DNA of 64,000 bases from Steinernema hermaphroditum (Eukaryota; Nematoda; Chromadorea; Rhabditida; Steinernematidae): NCBI GenBank assembly GCA_030435675.1, contig CM059624.1, positions 12,610,769-12,674,768 on the forward strand, given 5' to 3'. Every line of letters starts with the position of its first letter. Within the stretch, counting starts at the first letter, position 1. The notes beneath the pieces were generated by a model. That model saw only the letters and a program-made list of their open reading frames with translations, was not told the DNA's origin and did not search any database. The position numbers were made by a program, and so were the translations under genes. Shown here in pieces: positions 31,644-42,852 of this stretch.

Positions 31644-33111
31644 TCAGTTATCATCAATGGAATCGCAGTAGTTGTCGGTGTCGCAGGACGGCGCCTCACA
31701 CAAGTAGTCCTGAGCGTCGGTATAGCAGTTCGTGTTCTCCCACTGGACGGTGAATGAGTTGGCCTTGGCGGTGACACAGTCTCCTGAAATCGTCTCGCTG
31801 CACGCTGGAATCACCCTTTTTTGACCGACCTTGGTTAACGTTGGGATATCCGGCTCCCCAGGCGTGGTAGCCCTTGGTGTCGAAGTTGACGTACTTGTGG
31901 GTTCCCTGGACCCAAACGTAGCCAGTCGTTTTAGGGACGTTCGTGCGGAGTCCGATGTGGTAGTTGATGGCTTGGGAGGCGATGCCGGTTTGGTTGGCGG
32001 CGGCGGTGTAGTAGGCTGCAATGGGAGGGTTCCAGAAGGGGGGAGACTACGTTGGAGGCGAACCCTTGTTGAACTTGTGCTTCGTGGCCGAGAACTCGGT
32101 GACCAAGTAGGATCCGGCGGAGCCCTTGTTGCGGCAGCCGATCGCGTTGGCGGCGAACCAGGAGGCCTGGATTCCGATGTAGCGCACGCAGACGCCGTAC
32201 TTGCGAGCTCCAGCGGTGTTGTAGGTGTCGGAGAACTGAGCCCAGTTGGTGCGGCAGAAGCAGTTCACTAGAGAACGGAGATAAACTGGGACTACAGTTG
32301 GATGGTACCCTGGCAGAAGGTGTCGACGATGGTCTTGACGAGGTTCTTCGTCTTGACGTTGGAGAAACCAAAGCTAGGCGACGCCAGCTCGCTGATCTTG
32401 AGAATGTCGTCGGATTCAGACTCTAGAAGACCCTCGGGTGAGGGAAACGGCTGCTAGGAATACCTTGAACGTAGGCGACAGTGATGATCGAGATTCCACT
32501 GTCCCTCATCTGGATGGCCGTCTCTTTGGGGTCGGCATAACCACCCTGGCTGAAATGAAGACAGGTCAACATCGGGGAACGGGCCAGAGCGCTTACTTGT
32601 AAGCGGAGGCGTAGAGGAGGACGACCTGCTTGCGGTTGCGCTGCGATCCGGCGTCGGCGAAGATGTCCGAGGCGGTCTTCAGGGCGCTGGAAAGTTGACT
32701 TTTTGGACCCATCGAGAAGTACAGTACTCACGCTTGGATGTTAATGGTCTTGTCGTTTCCGTTTTGGAGGGCAGTGATGTCGTTGATGAGCGCCTCGGTG
32801 TTCTTGTAGGTCGTCAGATCGCTCACCTTCACAGCCTGTCCACCGGCGGTGACCAGAGCCACTCTCGAGAACTGACCGCTCTCTTGGGAGATGTTCAACT
32901 GGCCGAAGACACTGATCAGTTGGGCGGCCACGTTGTAGATTCCATCGCCCATCGCCTCGGTGACGTCGATGATTACGGTAATGTCGAGCCAGATCTTGGA
33001 CGCGGTGCAGGCACATTCTCGGTCTACGGTGGTGGCCGGGGTCGCGCTGAGGGCGAGCGGGTTGGCCAAGGCAGCGCCCAGCAGAAGCGCGAAGAAGAGG
33101 GTCCTCGTCAT
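31644..33111 (-). CDS. Secreted von Willebrand factor A plus C-type lectin protein (CLEC-like)
   Basis: Seven exons (32732-33111, 32597-32686, 32464-32549, 32309-32422, 32064-32267, 31830-32015, 31644-31804) give 406 residues. A signal peptide (MTRTLFFALLLGAALANPLA) is followed by a VWA domain at about residues 38-205: KIWLDITVIIDVTEAMGDGI, QFSRVALVTAG, RKQVVLLYASAY, ISIITVAYVQG. The MIDAS motif DxSxS reads DVTEA and is degenerate, so metal-dependent binding may be lost. The second half is a C-type lectin-like domain: RYIGIQASWFAANAIGCRN, YHIGLRTNV, GYVWVQGTHKYVNFDTKGYH, WGAGYPN, GDCVTAKA, CYTDAQDYLCEAPS. Nematodes have many VWA/CLEC secreted proteins, often induced by microbes. The last intron must be 25 bp long to keep the lectin frame, which is unusually short. 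EPN/QPD sugar motifs are absent. Confidence 0.85.
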
Positions 33112-34364
33112 CCTCTGAAGGTGGTCGGGGTGAGTGGAGGGAACTCGGATGACCGAATGAACAGTGCTTCCATTTGCGGCTTATTAAGCCGATGATAAGA
33201 GCATCGGTGGTGATAAGCCATGGAAGGGCAGTTGCGACACAACTCTTCCGACAAGAAGCTATCGCAACTGTGCTCTGAGCGGTCAGACGTCTTTGGTAAC
33301 GTCGTCAGAATGGTGCGTCCCATATGCACATGCGGACACTGGAAGCGTTCTGACCAACCCACGAAGAATGGCCCTCCGAGTTCGCTGATCGCGAGGACGT
33401 GACCACTGACCAAAAGTCATGACATTCTTAAGTCTTCCGAACGATAATCCGATTGATCGCGTGCTCAGACGCCCGATAAGACTATATCGCTCTTGTCGCC
33501 ACCGGTTAAGTTTTTCTAACGGCGTTGCAGGAACAGTGCAAGTGCACGTGAGGGACTGCAGGCGACGAGCCATCACCCAGAGGTGATGCAACGGGGACTC
33601 CACGTACTTTGACTCGACGGCTTTGCGAGATCGAGCCCTCAACTGCAATATGATAACTGCAAGTTCTGCAATAGATTGGGGGAAGGTAACTTCTACTTCC
33701 TAGAAGCTTCCTAGAAGCTCGGAAAGACATCAAGTACTGTTTTTTTGGTGAATGTGAGCCTCCCAAAGGAAGGTGTCCGGGCAAGATGAGTGTGGAATGT
33801 CGTAGAAAAATGGACGCAAGGGGTTATAAAGTTAACGATGTCGTTTAGACGAGAGAGATACGAAAGACCATATAACTGACAACATGGCGATAAATAAAAG
33901 AAAAGAATTTCGATTTGGAAATGAGTCTAAAGGGCACGTTTTCCATTTTGAGAGTGAAGGAAGCCTAGCTCTTGTACGAGAGGAATCGTCGAACTTCCAG
34001 AGACGGTGGCGGAACTTTTCCTTCCCGTGGCGTTAGGGGCCGCTTCGGACTTCGCATCTTCTTCGACGAGAAAGGTTCGGAAGTGTAACATCATGCCTGA
34101 ATTTGCTTCTACAGTCGCAATCCTCAGTCCGTTCTTAAAATCAAATTAACTCTTGTAATACCATTAATCGGGTGGTTTTCTAGAGACCACACTTCGGTTG
34201 TTTACACAGAAAAGCTCCAGTCAGGTGAAAGTCAGCAGTAGAACACCTGCACAACCACTGGATCTCTGATTTGCACAGTTGTTAGAAATCAGCGTGATTG
34301 TGAACAAATTATTCTATTTAAGTTGCATTTATGGACTTGTTTAAAAAGGCTAATGGCAACATGC
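33112..34364. other. Spacer without a supported gene
   Basis: About 1.25 kb upstream of the lectin gene and downstream of copy G. ORFs on both strands are short and have no consistent coding character. CTTCCTAGAAG is repeated directly near 33698-33718. The lectin promoter should lie within 33112-33400. Confidence 0.4.
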
Positions 34365-34598
34365 TTATTCCCCGTATACGTAGTCTCTCTTCTCGAGGGT
34401 CAAAACGCCCTTTTTGCTGGCCTGGGGACGATAGGGAGTGCCCTGAACCGGCTGGACATCGCTGATCGTATCGGATTCGATGTTGACCTGAAATGGAAGA
34501 CCGTCAGTGACTCCCAGTTCTAAGTGGCTACTTACGGCCTGGATCGAGGCCATCGAAACGAAGAAAAGAAGGAGGGCGAAGAAGACGATACGAGCCAT
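34365..34598 (-). CDS. DYVYGE peptide family, K-type (copy G)
   Basis: Two exons (34536-34598, 34365-34487) around a 48-bp intron give 61 residues. Signal peptide MARIVFFALLLFFVSMASIQ plus A; exon 2 VNIESDTISDVQPVQGTPYR, PQAS-KK-GVLTLE-KR-DYVYGE. This is the intact K-type reference: five A residues before GGGCG, where copy B has four. Its intron is 8 bp longer than those of the other K-type copies, with a small insertion (CTGACGGT). Head-to-head with copy H. Confidence 0.82.
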   Translation of the reverse strand: MARIVFFALLLFFVSMASIQAVSSHLELGVTDGLPFQVNIESDTISDVQPVQGTPYRPQASKKGVLTLEKRDYVYGE

Positions 34599-34836
34599 GG
34601 TTCGAGATTGGATGGTGAGTCGTATCCAAAGGCGCCGTTATATATGGTCGTAGAGGACTATTCTGGTCGTTTACCAAAATATAAAATGCCGTTTTTGGAG
34701 GAGAATCTTCTAGAAAAAGACTTCTCGCTGTAATTAGCATTCTATAAACATAGAGTTATTCTTGATCACGACGAATATAGCTCAGAGGAGATCTATAAAA
34801 CAGAGGAAGATGCGAAGAAGCGTCACAACTTGAACC
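34599..34836. promoter_or_regulatory. Shared bidirectional promoter, copies G and H
   Basis: Reverse complement of the A/B promoter, nearly identical base for base: CCGTTATATATGGTCG (TATA of the K side), GGACTATTCTGGTCGTTTAC, TGTAATTAGCATTCTATAAA, AGTTATTCTTGATCACGACG, then TCTATAAAACAG on the N side. Confidence 0.72.
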
Positions 34837-35063
34837 ATGGCTCGTATCGTCTTCTTCGCCCTCCTTCTTCTCTTCGTTTCGATAGCCTCGATTCAAGCCG
34901 TAAGTGGCATTCCTACCGGCCTGACAGCTCTCATTTTAAGACCAACATCGAGTCTGATCCAATCGCCGATATCCAGTCAGCTCAGAACGCTCCCAATCGT
35001 CTGCAAAATCTCAAGAAGGGAACACTCAACCTCGAGAAGAGAGACTACGTCTATGGAGAATAA
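34837..35063 (+). CDS. DYVYGE peptide family, N-type (copy H)
   Basis: Two exons (34837-34899, 34941-35063) around a 41-bp intron give 61 residues. Signal peptide MARIVFFALLLLFVSIASIQ plus A; exon 2 TNIESDPIADIQSAQNAPNR, LQNL-KK-GTLNLE-KR-DYVYGE. It is the mirror counterpart of the disabled copy A, and shows what copy A has lost: the ATG and a GTAAGT donor are both present here. It marks the right end of the peptide cluster. Confidence 0.82.
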
Positions 35064-35364
35064 GTAGTTGGGGTTTTTTTTTGTTTCGCTCTTTGCCATA
35101 TAAACAGGACGCAAAGATTCTTACACACATCAATTTCTAAAGTAGCAAGCTTTCAATCCCATTAAGAGGAACCTCGACGTCACCAACCTGAACAAACCTT
35201 AAATTATCTTTATTTCATTTTTGTGAACACATTGGAGATACCGAACAGAACTGATATGTTTCACGAACAGACAACACACACGAGATCATCACATCAAACA
35301 CAATATGTATGGAAAATGCTTGGCACCCGTAACTCTCTTGTCGGCCTTCTCTACTCTATTCACC
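35064..35364. other. Spacer between copy H and the 3' end of the GPCR gene
   Basis: About 300 bp between convergent genes. It should carry both 3' ends. No further signal recognised. Confidence 0.4.
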
Positions 35365-38300
35365 TCACAGATTCTCCTTGTGATCGTCCTTCTTCTCGTA
35401 GTAGCTCACTTTCCCCGAGATGCCCGTAATCGTCGTATATTCCGTTCCCGTCTGACTCCGCATGTGGTGCGAAAAGAAGCAACAATCCCAGCGGGCGGCG
35501 ATGTGACGGATGATGAACATCGTTCGCAGCTGGCCACGGTATCTGAAGAGGTCGTTGAGCTCCGTCCGAGGATCGGCGACTCTACCTGCTGGAGTACTTC
35601 GTGTAGAAGATGAACGACGAAGAGGAGTTGATGACGACGAGGATGTTGTTGATGTCGTTGAGGAGGAAACCGATGGGCTGGCGGAAGAGTTCCCCGTCGA
35701 GGATCTCGGCCAGGTTCAGGATGAAGCTGAGCGTGTAGCAGAAGATGAAGACTGAAATGTTGGGGATAGACGTAGGGTTTGAGGATTCAGGGCTACCGAT
35801 TACGACGAAGAGCATCATCTTGGCTGTGCTGTGTTCTCGTTTCTCTGAAGCCACGAGTTCGCGGCGGGTTTCGCCTGCTCGGAGAATGGCTCGGGCCACC
35901 TGGAAAGGACAGAGTGATGGTGGGAGATATAAAGGGTTTAGGTTTAGAGGGTATGATATGATATGCTTGGTATGAAACCATGAGAATCACTAGTTTTGAC
36001 TGTTACCACGGGCATCAATAAGACCGAAATTTCATCGGATCTCATCTAGGTCTACTCTGAGTGATCAAGGTTGGCCAAACCAACAGGAAGGAACTAACTT
36101 TGCACCCCTCCTACACTTCCACCTTCTACGGCCTTCCATCTTCTTCGGCCACTGTACTCTGACGTCATGCTTCCTCCATCTAAATGAGATCGAAAAGCGC
36201 AAAACACCTGTTCAACTCTCCATTAACGTAATTACCGACCTGCGTGTTGGGAGCCTCTAAGTACATAGCCGCTCACATGCCAAGTGACGTGCCTTTCTCA
36301 ACCGATGCACTCATTTTTTTGCTAAATAATTCAAATTTTGAGGGGGATTGTGGGGACTCATCATTGAATTAGGAAAATGATGCTTCTAAATGACTGGTCT
36401 ATCGGTGGCTCTATTGATCCCTAAGATTGAACCATGATATCATGCTTATTGTAATCATATTTGCACAATCACGTGGCTCAATCCCAACTCCTAATTTGCC
36501 TAGTTATCCAATTACAAATACGGCACCCTTAAATTGAATGATTAATCAGATCAAAACCCATAGCTCAACATGAAACTGTGTAGTTTTAGAAGACGTCATT
36601 GATCTCTTACCTCCAGATTCAGAATGCACAGAACCAGAAGGGGAATGAAGAACTGGGTGATGAGGGTGGCGATGTTCTGGTAGAGAAGCATGAAGAGACG
36701 GTTGTCCCTGAGCAGGGGCTGGATCACTTCCTCCAAGTGCACCATCTCATCAGCGCTGTTTTTAGTGTTCAAAGTCCATTCCCAGAAGCGGACGAAGTTG
36801 TAGCCGACGGAGAATAGGATGATGACTCCGATGGTGACTAGGGCTCGTGTCCTGGAAATAAACGACTTTGAGAGATGTCCGGTTATCTGTAAGTGCTTGG
36901 ACAGTCACGAATGCATCCTGCATTGCCAGACAGTAGTCTACCGCTTTAGCGTCTGTCTCATCTTTGAGACAAACGGCTTTAGACGGACTCAGCGGCCTTT
37001 GAGTCTGCAACGTCTGTTCTTCTAAGCCATTAACACGTTCCATGTGCAGACAGAAGACCTTTTAGTGTCTGTCCGATATCTGAGACATGACCCAAAATGC
37101 GCTCAGACACTCTGTTCTCTTGAATGTCTGCTGCGTTCTATTAAGATCTGCACTTCGAGCGTTACCCCCCGCCGTATCCTCAGAACAGACTCCTACTACC
37201 CTCCTATTAAAAACCAATTCTTCCCACTTATAAATAGCGCTGCCGTCTAACAAAATTATAGGGTGTTCATTGGATAGGGCAGCGCGTTGTTTTGTGGATT
37301 GCCACGCGAACCATGCGGAAGGTGGCGAAAACATGCCCTCTGACAACAAGAACAGCTCTCAAGCCAAAGCGGCTAATTCAATCCATCGGTGCCCGGGTTC
37401 GTGACTCAAAGTTCACTGTCTGATAATCGAATTTTGACGAGGAAAACACCTGGTTGTCGTCTTGAGTGACGGCAGCCGTGTACTTTGCCTTATTTTGCAC
37501 TCCAACATGTGCTAGCATCGTTGCTGGGACTTTTGAATAATGTGGCTTTTAGAGAGTTTGGGTTTGTGAGAAATATGACTCAAGTTGGTTATATGAAACG
37601 CAAAGAAACAGCTAAGTTTCGAAGGATCTTGGGGACGTCAGCTTTCTCCAACCTTTTCCTGCATGTGACACTACGATCTTTTCAATGGAGAAATAGTTCA
37701 GAAAACTTACAGATACATCTGAATGGCGTATGTATCTGTGGTAACGTAAAAGTAATACGAGCGAGTGTCGAGGACATGTACAGAAAGCCGCTTTGTAATT
37801 ATTGGTTTATCCAGAAATAGAAGTCCAACTTACGTCGTGCAGTATATCCTGACGGTGAAAGGGTGGCACACGGCCAAATAGCGGTCGATGGTGATGGTGA
37901 CCAGCATCCAAACGGACATGCTTTGGAGCATAAGGGTGACCGGATAAGCGAAAAGGAGCACGTTTGCGGCTACCAGTTTGGAGAGGCCTAGAAGAACGTG
38001 GAGGTTTGGAATGACAATGACGACGATGAGATATTAGGCTTGATGGAAATTGGTCACCACTGTTCAGGCTGGTTCCTTTGGATGTTATAATGAATGCCCT
38101 CAAGTTCGGTCCAAAAGTGACCCAAAAGGGATCTCGAGGAGATCTAATTGGTCATCCGTATCAACACGTCAGCTTTCCTACTATCATATCTTACTTTCTG
38201 ATTAGTCACGATAAATCACAAACAAATCCACTTTATCCAAAGAGCATTTTGTAGAGATTTAGAGGAACAATCCCTAATTCTTTATGCAAAAGCCGGCTAT

Positions 38301-39057
38301 ACCCATCGCACGAGAAGATTTATTGCGACCACAAAAAAGTAATCCGCTCAGCGGTGATTTCGATTCTACGCAGATGGCTATTTCATAATTGGGTTAGATT
38401 TTTTCCGCGACCTTTGTTCCGAGATGGCGCAGTTTTTCTGGAGCGGAAGGACCACCAAAGACTCTTTTCTGAGAATTAGTGTGGGTTCTCCTTTTTGGGG
38501 TGGGAGTCACGTCATTTGAAGGGGATCTTTGGCCTATTCTTCACACAATGAACACACAAGAATCGACTGAAAGTTCGAATTTTGGAACTTGAAACTTCAT
38601 GACCACCCTAGAGGTTCATCGACGATTAGATCGCCCTAACAAAATTGGCGTCACGTCATCTCCAGCTGGTCCATCTTCACGCCCTGACTAATCACCCTTA
38701 AAACCTACTCGGTACGAGTGCCTGGAGCTGACTGATGCTGAACACGGGGATGGCCAACAGGCACAGGAAGAGGTCGGAGGCACTCAGTGCCGCTAGAAGA
38801 ATGTTGATGGAACGCTTCCGGAAGGAGGCCCTGGTGAAGATGAAGAGACTCAGCGAGTTGCCGATCACTCCCGCCAGGCACATGATCACCATGACGAAGG
38901 TGCACATGAGGGAGAGGTAGAAGAGAAGGTGACTCGTGTCGTCGTGCATTTCTAAACACCATCCTGTCCAACAACAGAAACCGTATCCAATCCACCCACC
39001 TTGGACATCGTCCGCACTGACGGCGATGACGATCGACTGGTCGCCGGTCTCGTCCAT
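35365..39057 (-). CDS. Class A GPCR, FMRFamide-like peptide receptor type
   Basis: Seven exons (39000-39057, 38709-38951, 37834-37987, 36611-36851, 35797-35899, 35586-35751, 35365-35542), all in matching phase, give 380 residues. After a short extracellular N-terminus: TM1 LIMC-type segment FVMVIMCLAGVIGNSLSLFI, TM2 NILLAALSASDLFLCLLAIP, TM3 ending SVWMLVTITIDRYLAVCHPF with an intact DRY, TM4 ALVTIGVIILFSVGYNFVRF, TM5 NIATLITQFFIPLLVLCILN, TM6 KMMLFVVIVFIFCYTLSFIL, TM7 FLLNDINNILVVINSSSSFI followed by FYTKYSSRYRGQL. The WEWTL after TM4 and FYTKYSSRYR are typical of nematode FRPR receptors. TM7 has NSSSSFIFY instead of NPxxY. The tail contains HMRSQTGTEYTTITGISGK. It should signal from neurons or muscle in response to an RFamide-like peptide. 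Introns are long (up to about 980 bp), unlike the other genes. Confidence 0.88.
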
Positions 39058-40164
39058 GGCAATCGCTACTTCTGAAAAATGCGAACTGACTCCGGGGCAC
39101 CTGCCACGCAGTAATTAACTCGATTTCCACGAGCGCGAGCGACTAACTAGGTGGGGCGGCCGTTGGCCTTTTGGGGGAGAGGCCGCGGCCGCGGGTTCCG
39201 TGCACTATTTGGATGTTTATGGGCCGAATGGAAGGGGATAATCCGTCGAAATGACCGGCAACAAGAAGAAGTAATCCTATTAGCCATGACGTCCACGGTG
39301 GGGAGAGGGGCGCCTGGGGTTGGAAATGTCTCAAGGAGCGGAGGGAATTGTTTTCGACGTCGCCGCTGCAACCACAAATTACGGCAACATGACTCGAGGT
39401 GCACTGGCGAGAATACATAATGCGCTCTATTAGAATGATGAAACGTTGCGGGCGTTGAGCGCTTTTCGAGGAGATCGTAAATATTTGCCACATCTGGGAA
39501 CAAAGAGTTGATGGAATTAGGCGACTGACTCGCCGATGACGCTGGTCAAGAAGTCGGGACAAAGCCAGATGTTTCTAACTATATGTCGGATTGGATTAAA
39601 ATTCAAAAAAAGAAATTGTATTAGCGACGCGAAAGATAAAAATGGGGGTAGAAGTGCAAGCGCCGCGTGGGTGACTCGATTATGAGTCGGAGACGTGCAA
39701 AGAGTCGAACATAGACAGTCTATCGAGATTGTAGACGTCTGGGGGCGCAGTCGCTTTTACGAAACTGTCTAAGGGCCTGCTCGGATGCAAAAGACGTCTA
39801 CATAAACAGAAGGTCTGTTTATTCTGGTAAAGTCTCTCTGAATGGCCTGTCTGACCACAACATACGTCTGGAATGCATGTTTGTCTGTTTCCATGAACTG
39901 CCTAAGACCGATCGGTCAAAACAGGTGGCTCTTGTAAATAAGACTTTTTGGAAAGGCAGCAAGCTTCTTCGGAAGCTTTTTCGTGCGTAATACTTTTTCC
40001 TTAAGTTCCATTTAGGGATACGTAGACAAAGACGTTTCCGTTTTAACCGTTTGTGACGTTAGTCCTCTCGTGATCGGACCTGTCTCAGAAGGACCGACCG
40101 TAATGAACGTCTAGAATGCAAATGTGTTTTTTTGGTGAGCTGTCAATTTTTTTTCAAACTCCAC

Positions 40165-40234
40165 AAAAGCGATCAATCACAGCGTGGTGCTAGATCAAAT
40201 TCTGGGTCTCACCACGCTGTGATTGATCGCTTTT
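40165..40234. ncRNA. Perfect 25-bp hairpin, candidate microRNA-like or foldback locus
   Basis: AAAAGCGATCAATCACAGCG plus TGGTG (40165-40189) and its exact reverse complement (40210-40234) surround a 20-base loop. Weaker pairing extends outward (CTGTCAATTT near 40139 with AAATGACAG near 40262). Stem and loop length fit a microRNA precursor, but a flawless stem is more usual for a young foldback element or hairpin siRNA. I do not recognise a known mature miRNA sequence. Confidence 0.4.
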
Positions 40235-41647
40235 ATTGATCGAATTCGAAAAGAATATGATAAATGACAGTACCGCTATCCTCGAGTGTACCTTGAGTCT
40301 CACGTCTGGCACTACGGTACTATAGTTTGTCCAATCGTTTCGAGTCAAATGACGTCGTCGAAAGTAAAAGTGCTGTCAAAAGCGTGGGTTTCTCTGTGCG
40401 TCAGACATATTTTTGAGCCGTTTCAAACATCTGTTCAAACTCGCCCCCTGTTTTGGAAAAAGATGATTCAAACGATAGCCTGAAAAACTATAGTCCTTGC
40501 TTTGAAAACAGCGTCACCTGGTCATATTTTTTCATTACTCTGTAGACTGTACGCGAGTGGACTTGAGTGGGAGAGTTCAATATCGAACGATACATGAGTC
40601 ACGTGGTCGAAAATATTGACACGCACTCCGCTTGGTATTTTCGGGACTAGGACTGTTCCAACTTTTCCCTTTAAAACAAACAAGCGTGACTCTTTTTTGC
40701 TTACGATGAACTGTCCTGAAAGGGACAAAAGCTGTTTCCCATCGAGGACACCCGAGGCGATGACCGATCCTTGATAACAACACAATAAGACGGCTAGTTG
40801 AGACAAAGAATGACAAAAATATCAGTCATTCCTCCCCAAGAAGAGAGAGAAATTGCAGAAAACTATAAAATTAGTCATCGTCTCTTCCGAGCAATGAATC
40901 TATGCTAACCGCATTGCCAAAAAACCTAAACCCAATAGCTGAGAAGATGGAGTGCTCGCATAACTGATTCGACAAGATTTAATGTTCGCATTTAGTGTAT
41001 TGCATGATGGACTACTAAAATGCGTTTTTGTGCATATTTCATGACGCACAACTCAAGAAATTGGATCTACAATGTCTTGTTTCTGAAAGTTCCAGAATGT
41101 TCTTGAACTTCATTGATTGTTTTGTTCGAAGGTGGCAGGGTTTTTTTTCCAGCAGAAATGACTCAGATGCCCTACCGATAACAAAGAACACCAAAAGATA
41201 TCAAACAACAATAGGAACCGATTACCAATTATTGTCCTTATGGGGAACAAAGTGGTAACAAACCAAAAAGCCAAATGGAATTCGGACAAAAGGTGGATAA
41301 TATGTTTTGAATAATATTACAGACTACGAGGATACAGCTTTGGCACAATTTGCGTTTTTGAATAGATTGTGTATATAAGTGCTTGTAGATTGGAGCTGAA
41401 ATGTTCTCGACATCTGAAATGTTTTATAGCTAAAAAATATAATATGAAATAAAATAAGGATATAAAACAATAAAAAAAGATAGGACAACTAGGTAAAATT
41501 GGACCGAATGGAATGTGCACAAAAATAGAAAAATATGAAATAGCACAGCATAGAGTAATTTAATTGTGTTCGCCATTCGCACTGTATATATGTCATTTAA
41601 GTCAATCGGTCACCCAGTTGCAGAGCCTGCTAGACTGGTCAAAACAT

Positions 41648-41771
41648 ACCTACTCAGATGGCTCGTTTAACCGATGTTTTAAAGAGCCATTGGTAAATGA
41701 CCCATTGCACATCTACTCAGATAGTTCGACCGCTTTTCTACAAAACAGACTCGTAAATGACTCGTTGGTAT
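41648..41771 (+). repeat. Tandem duplication of about 62 bp
   Basis: CTACTCAGATGGCTCGTTTA with GGTAAATGACCCATTG is repeated as CTACTCAGATAGTTCGACCG with CGTAAATGACTCGTTGG. The unit is close to 62 bp and one frame stays open through both (YSDGSFNRCFKEPLVNDPLH, then YSDSSTAFLQNRLVNDSLVY), but nothing else suggests a gene. Confidence 0.5.
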
Positions 41772-42852
41772 ACGGCTGTTGTATAGCGATTGCCGTGTGT
41801 ACTGCAACTTGAGAAATGAAAACGGTTATGTAAGGGATAATAACTGAAAAATTGTTGAAAACTACAAGGATACATCTTGTTTTATGACGTACATACCGGA
41901 ACATCAATAGTACGCAGCTACAACTGTTTGTTCTTCGACCGTAAAGCCACTCAAAACTTTAAAGGATGGAAGTTTTCTTCGAAATCGCACACAGAAACAC
42001 CTTTACATCGACAATCACAACAAGCTGTACTTCTCAAAATCAGCCTGGACCTGTCGTTGCGTCTAGCCGAACGCCAGGACAACAGCAGGTTCGAAGGAAA
42101 GCGCGAAAAGGGGACAAAAAAAGAGATGTTTGATTACACAATTGTTCTTCGTTGGTAAACATGTCATCGAGGAAGGAGTTCGCGCGCCGCCGATCGCCGC
42201 CAGGCGTAGGCCGAGCAATGCCACTGGCCAAGAGTCAATGAGGAGTAATTTCAATCAAATTTGGGGAAGAAACGAGGAACTGGACACATCCACATCCCAC
42301 TTTCCAATTTTAGCGTCACACTCTGACGAAAACTGTGACTGACTGGGGCCAAATCGAATTTGTATTATCGCGTGTTTGTTTATTAGCCTCATTTAGGGAG
42401 TAAAGTGTGAGCCGATGTGCCCATTGTGACGTGCGAGGAAGTGCATTTTTGGCAACTCGTCTGGCTTCCGAGGCTATTATTAGAAAACTTACAGTATACC
42501 AGCTGGGGATAAACATGTTCTTTGGACAATGGATTCGACTTTTTATGATAAGTACAGCCTACAAGTTTTCGCAAAGCGTTGTACTTAATCTTTTCGAATA
42601 CGAGGCTATAAGGATCGGGTGGGAGGTCAGTGTTCGGTTATGTAACTATTTACCCTTGAAATTGCACTTTATGGTAAGTTTATTGTTTGACGGTTTTGGC
42701 GCACAAACATCAAAAGGGATCAGAGATCCGTCGAGCAGTGGTGAACCAAGGTTTCAGGTGACTTTCTGCACAAAAAACCCTTGCTTTTCCCGATGCCTTC
42801 TCAAACTACAATGTAGAGTTTTTTTGTGACTTTTGGCGAGAACGTTCTCATG

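Noticed and set aside
31831..32271. 146-residue plus-strand ORF over the lectin gene
   Set aside because: Antisense shadow of the GC-rich lectin exons 5 and 6; the minus strand gives the recognisable domain.
35305..35613. 102-residue plus-strand ORF with a hydrophobic stretch
   Set aside because: Lies antisense to the last GPCR exon, which has strong phase and family support.
37485..37820. 111-residue plus-strand ORF inside a GPCR intron
   Set aside because: No domain, AT-driven; overlaps the acceptor side of the receptor intron.
42407..42829. 140-residue ORF, the longest plus-strand frame in the right half
   Set aside because: No recognisable domain, mixed hydrophobic composition without pattern, and located in repeat-rich DNA next to the mariner-like element.
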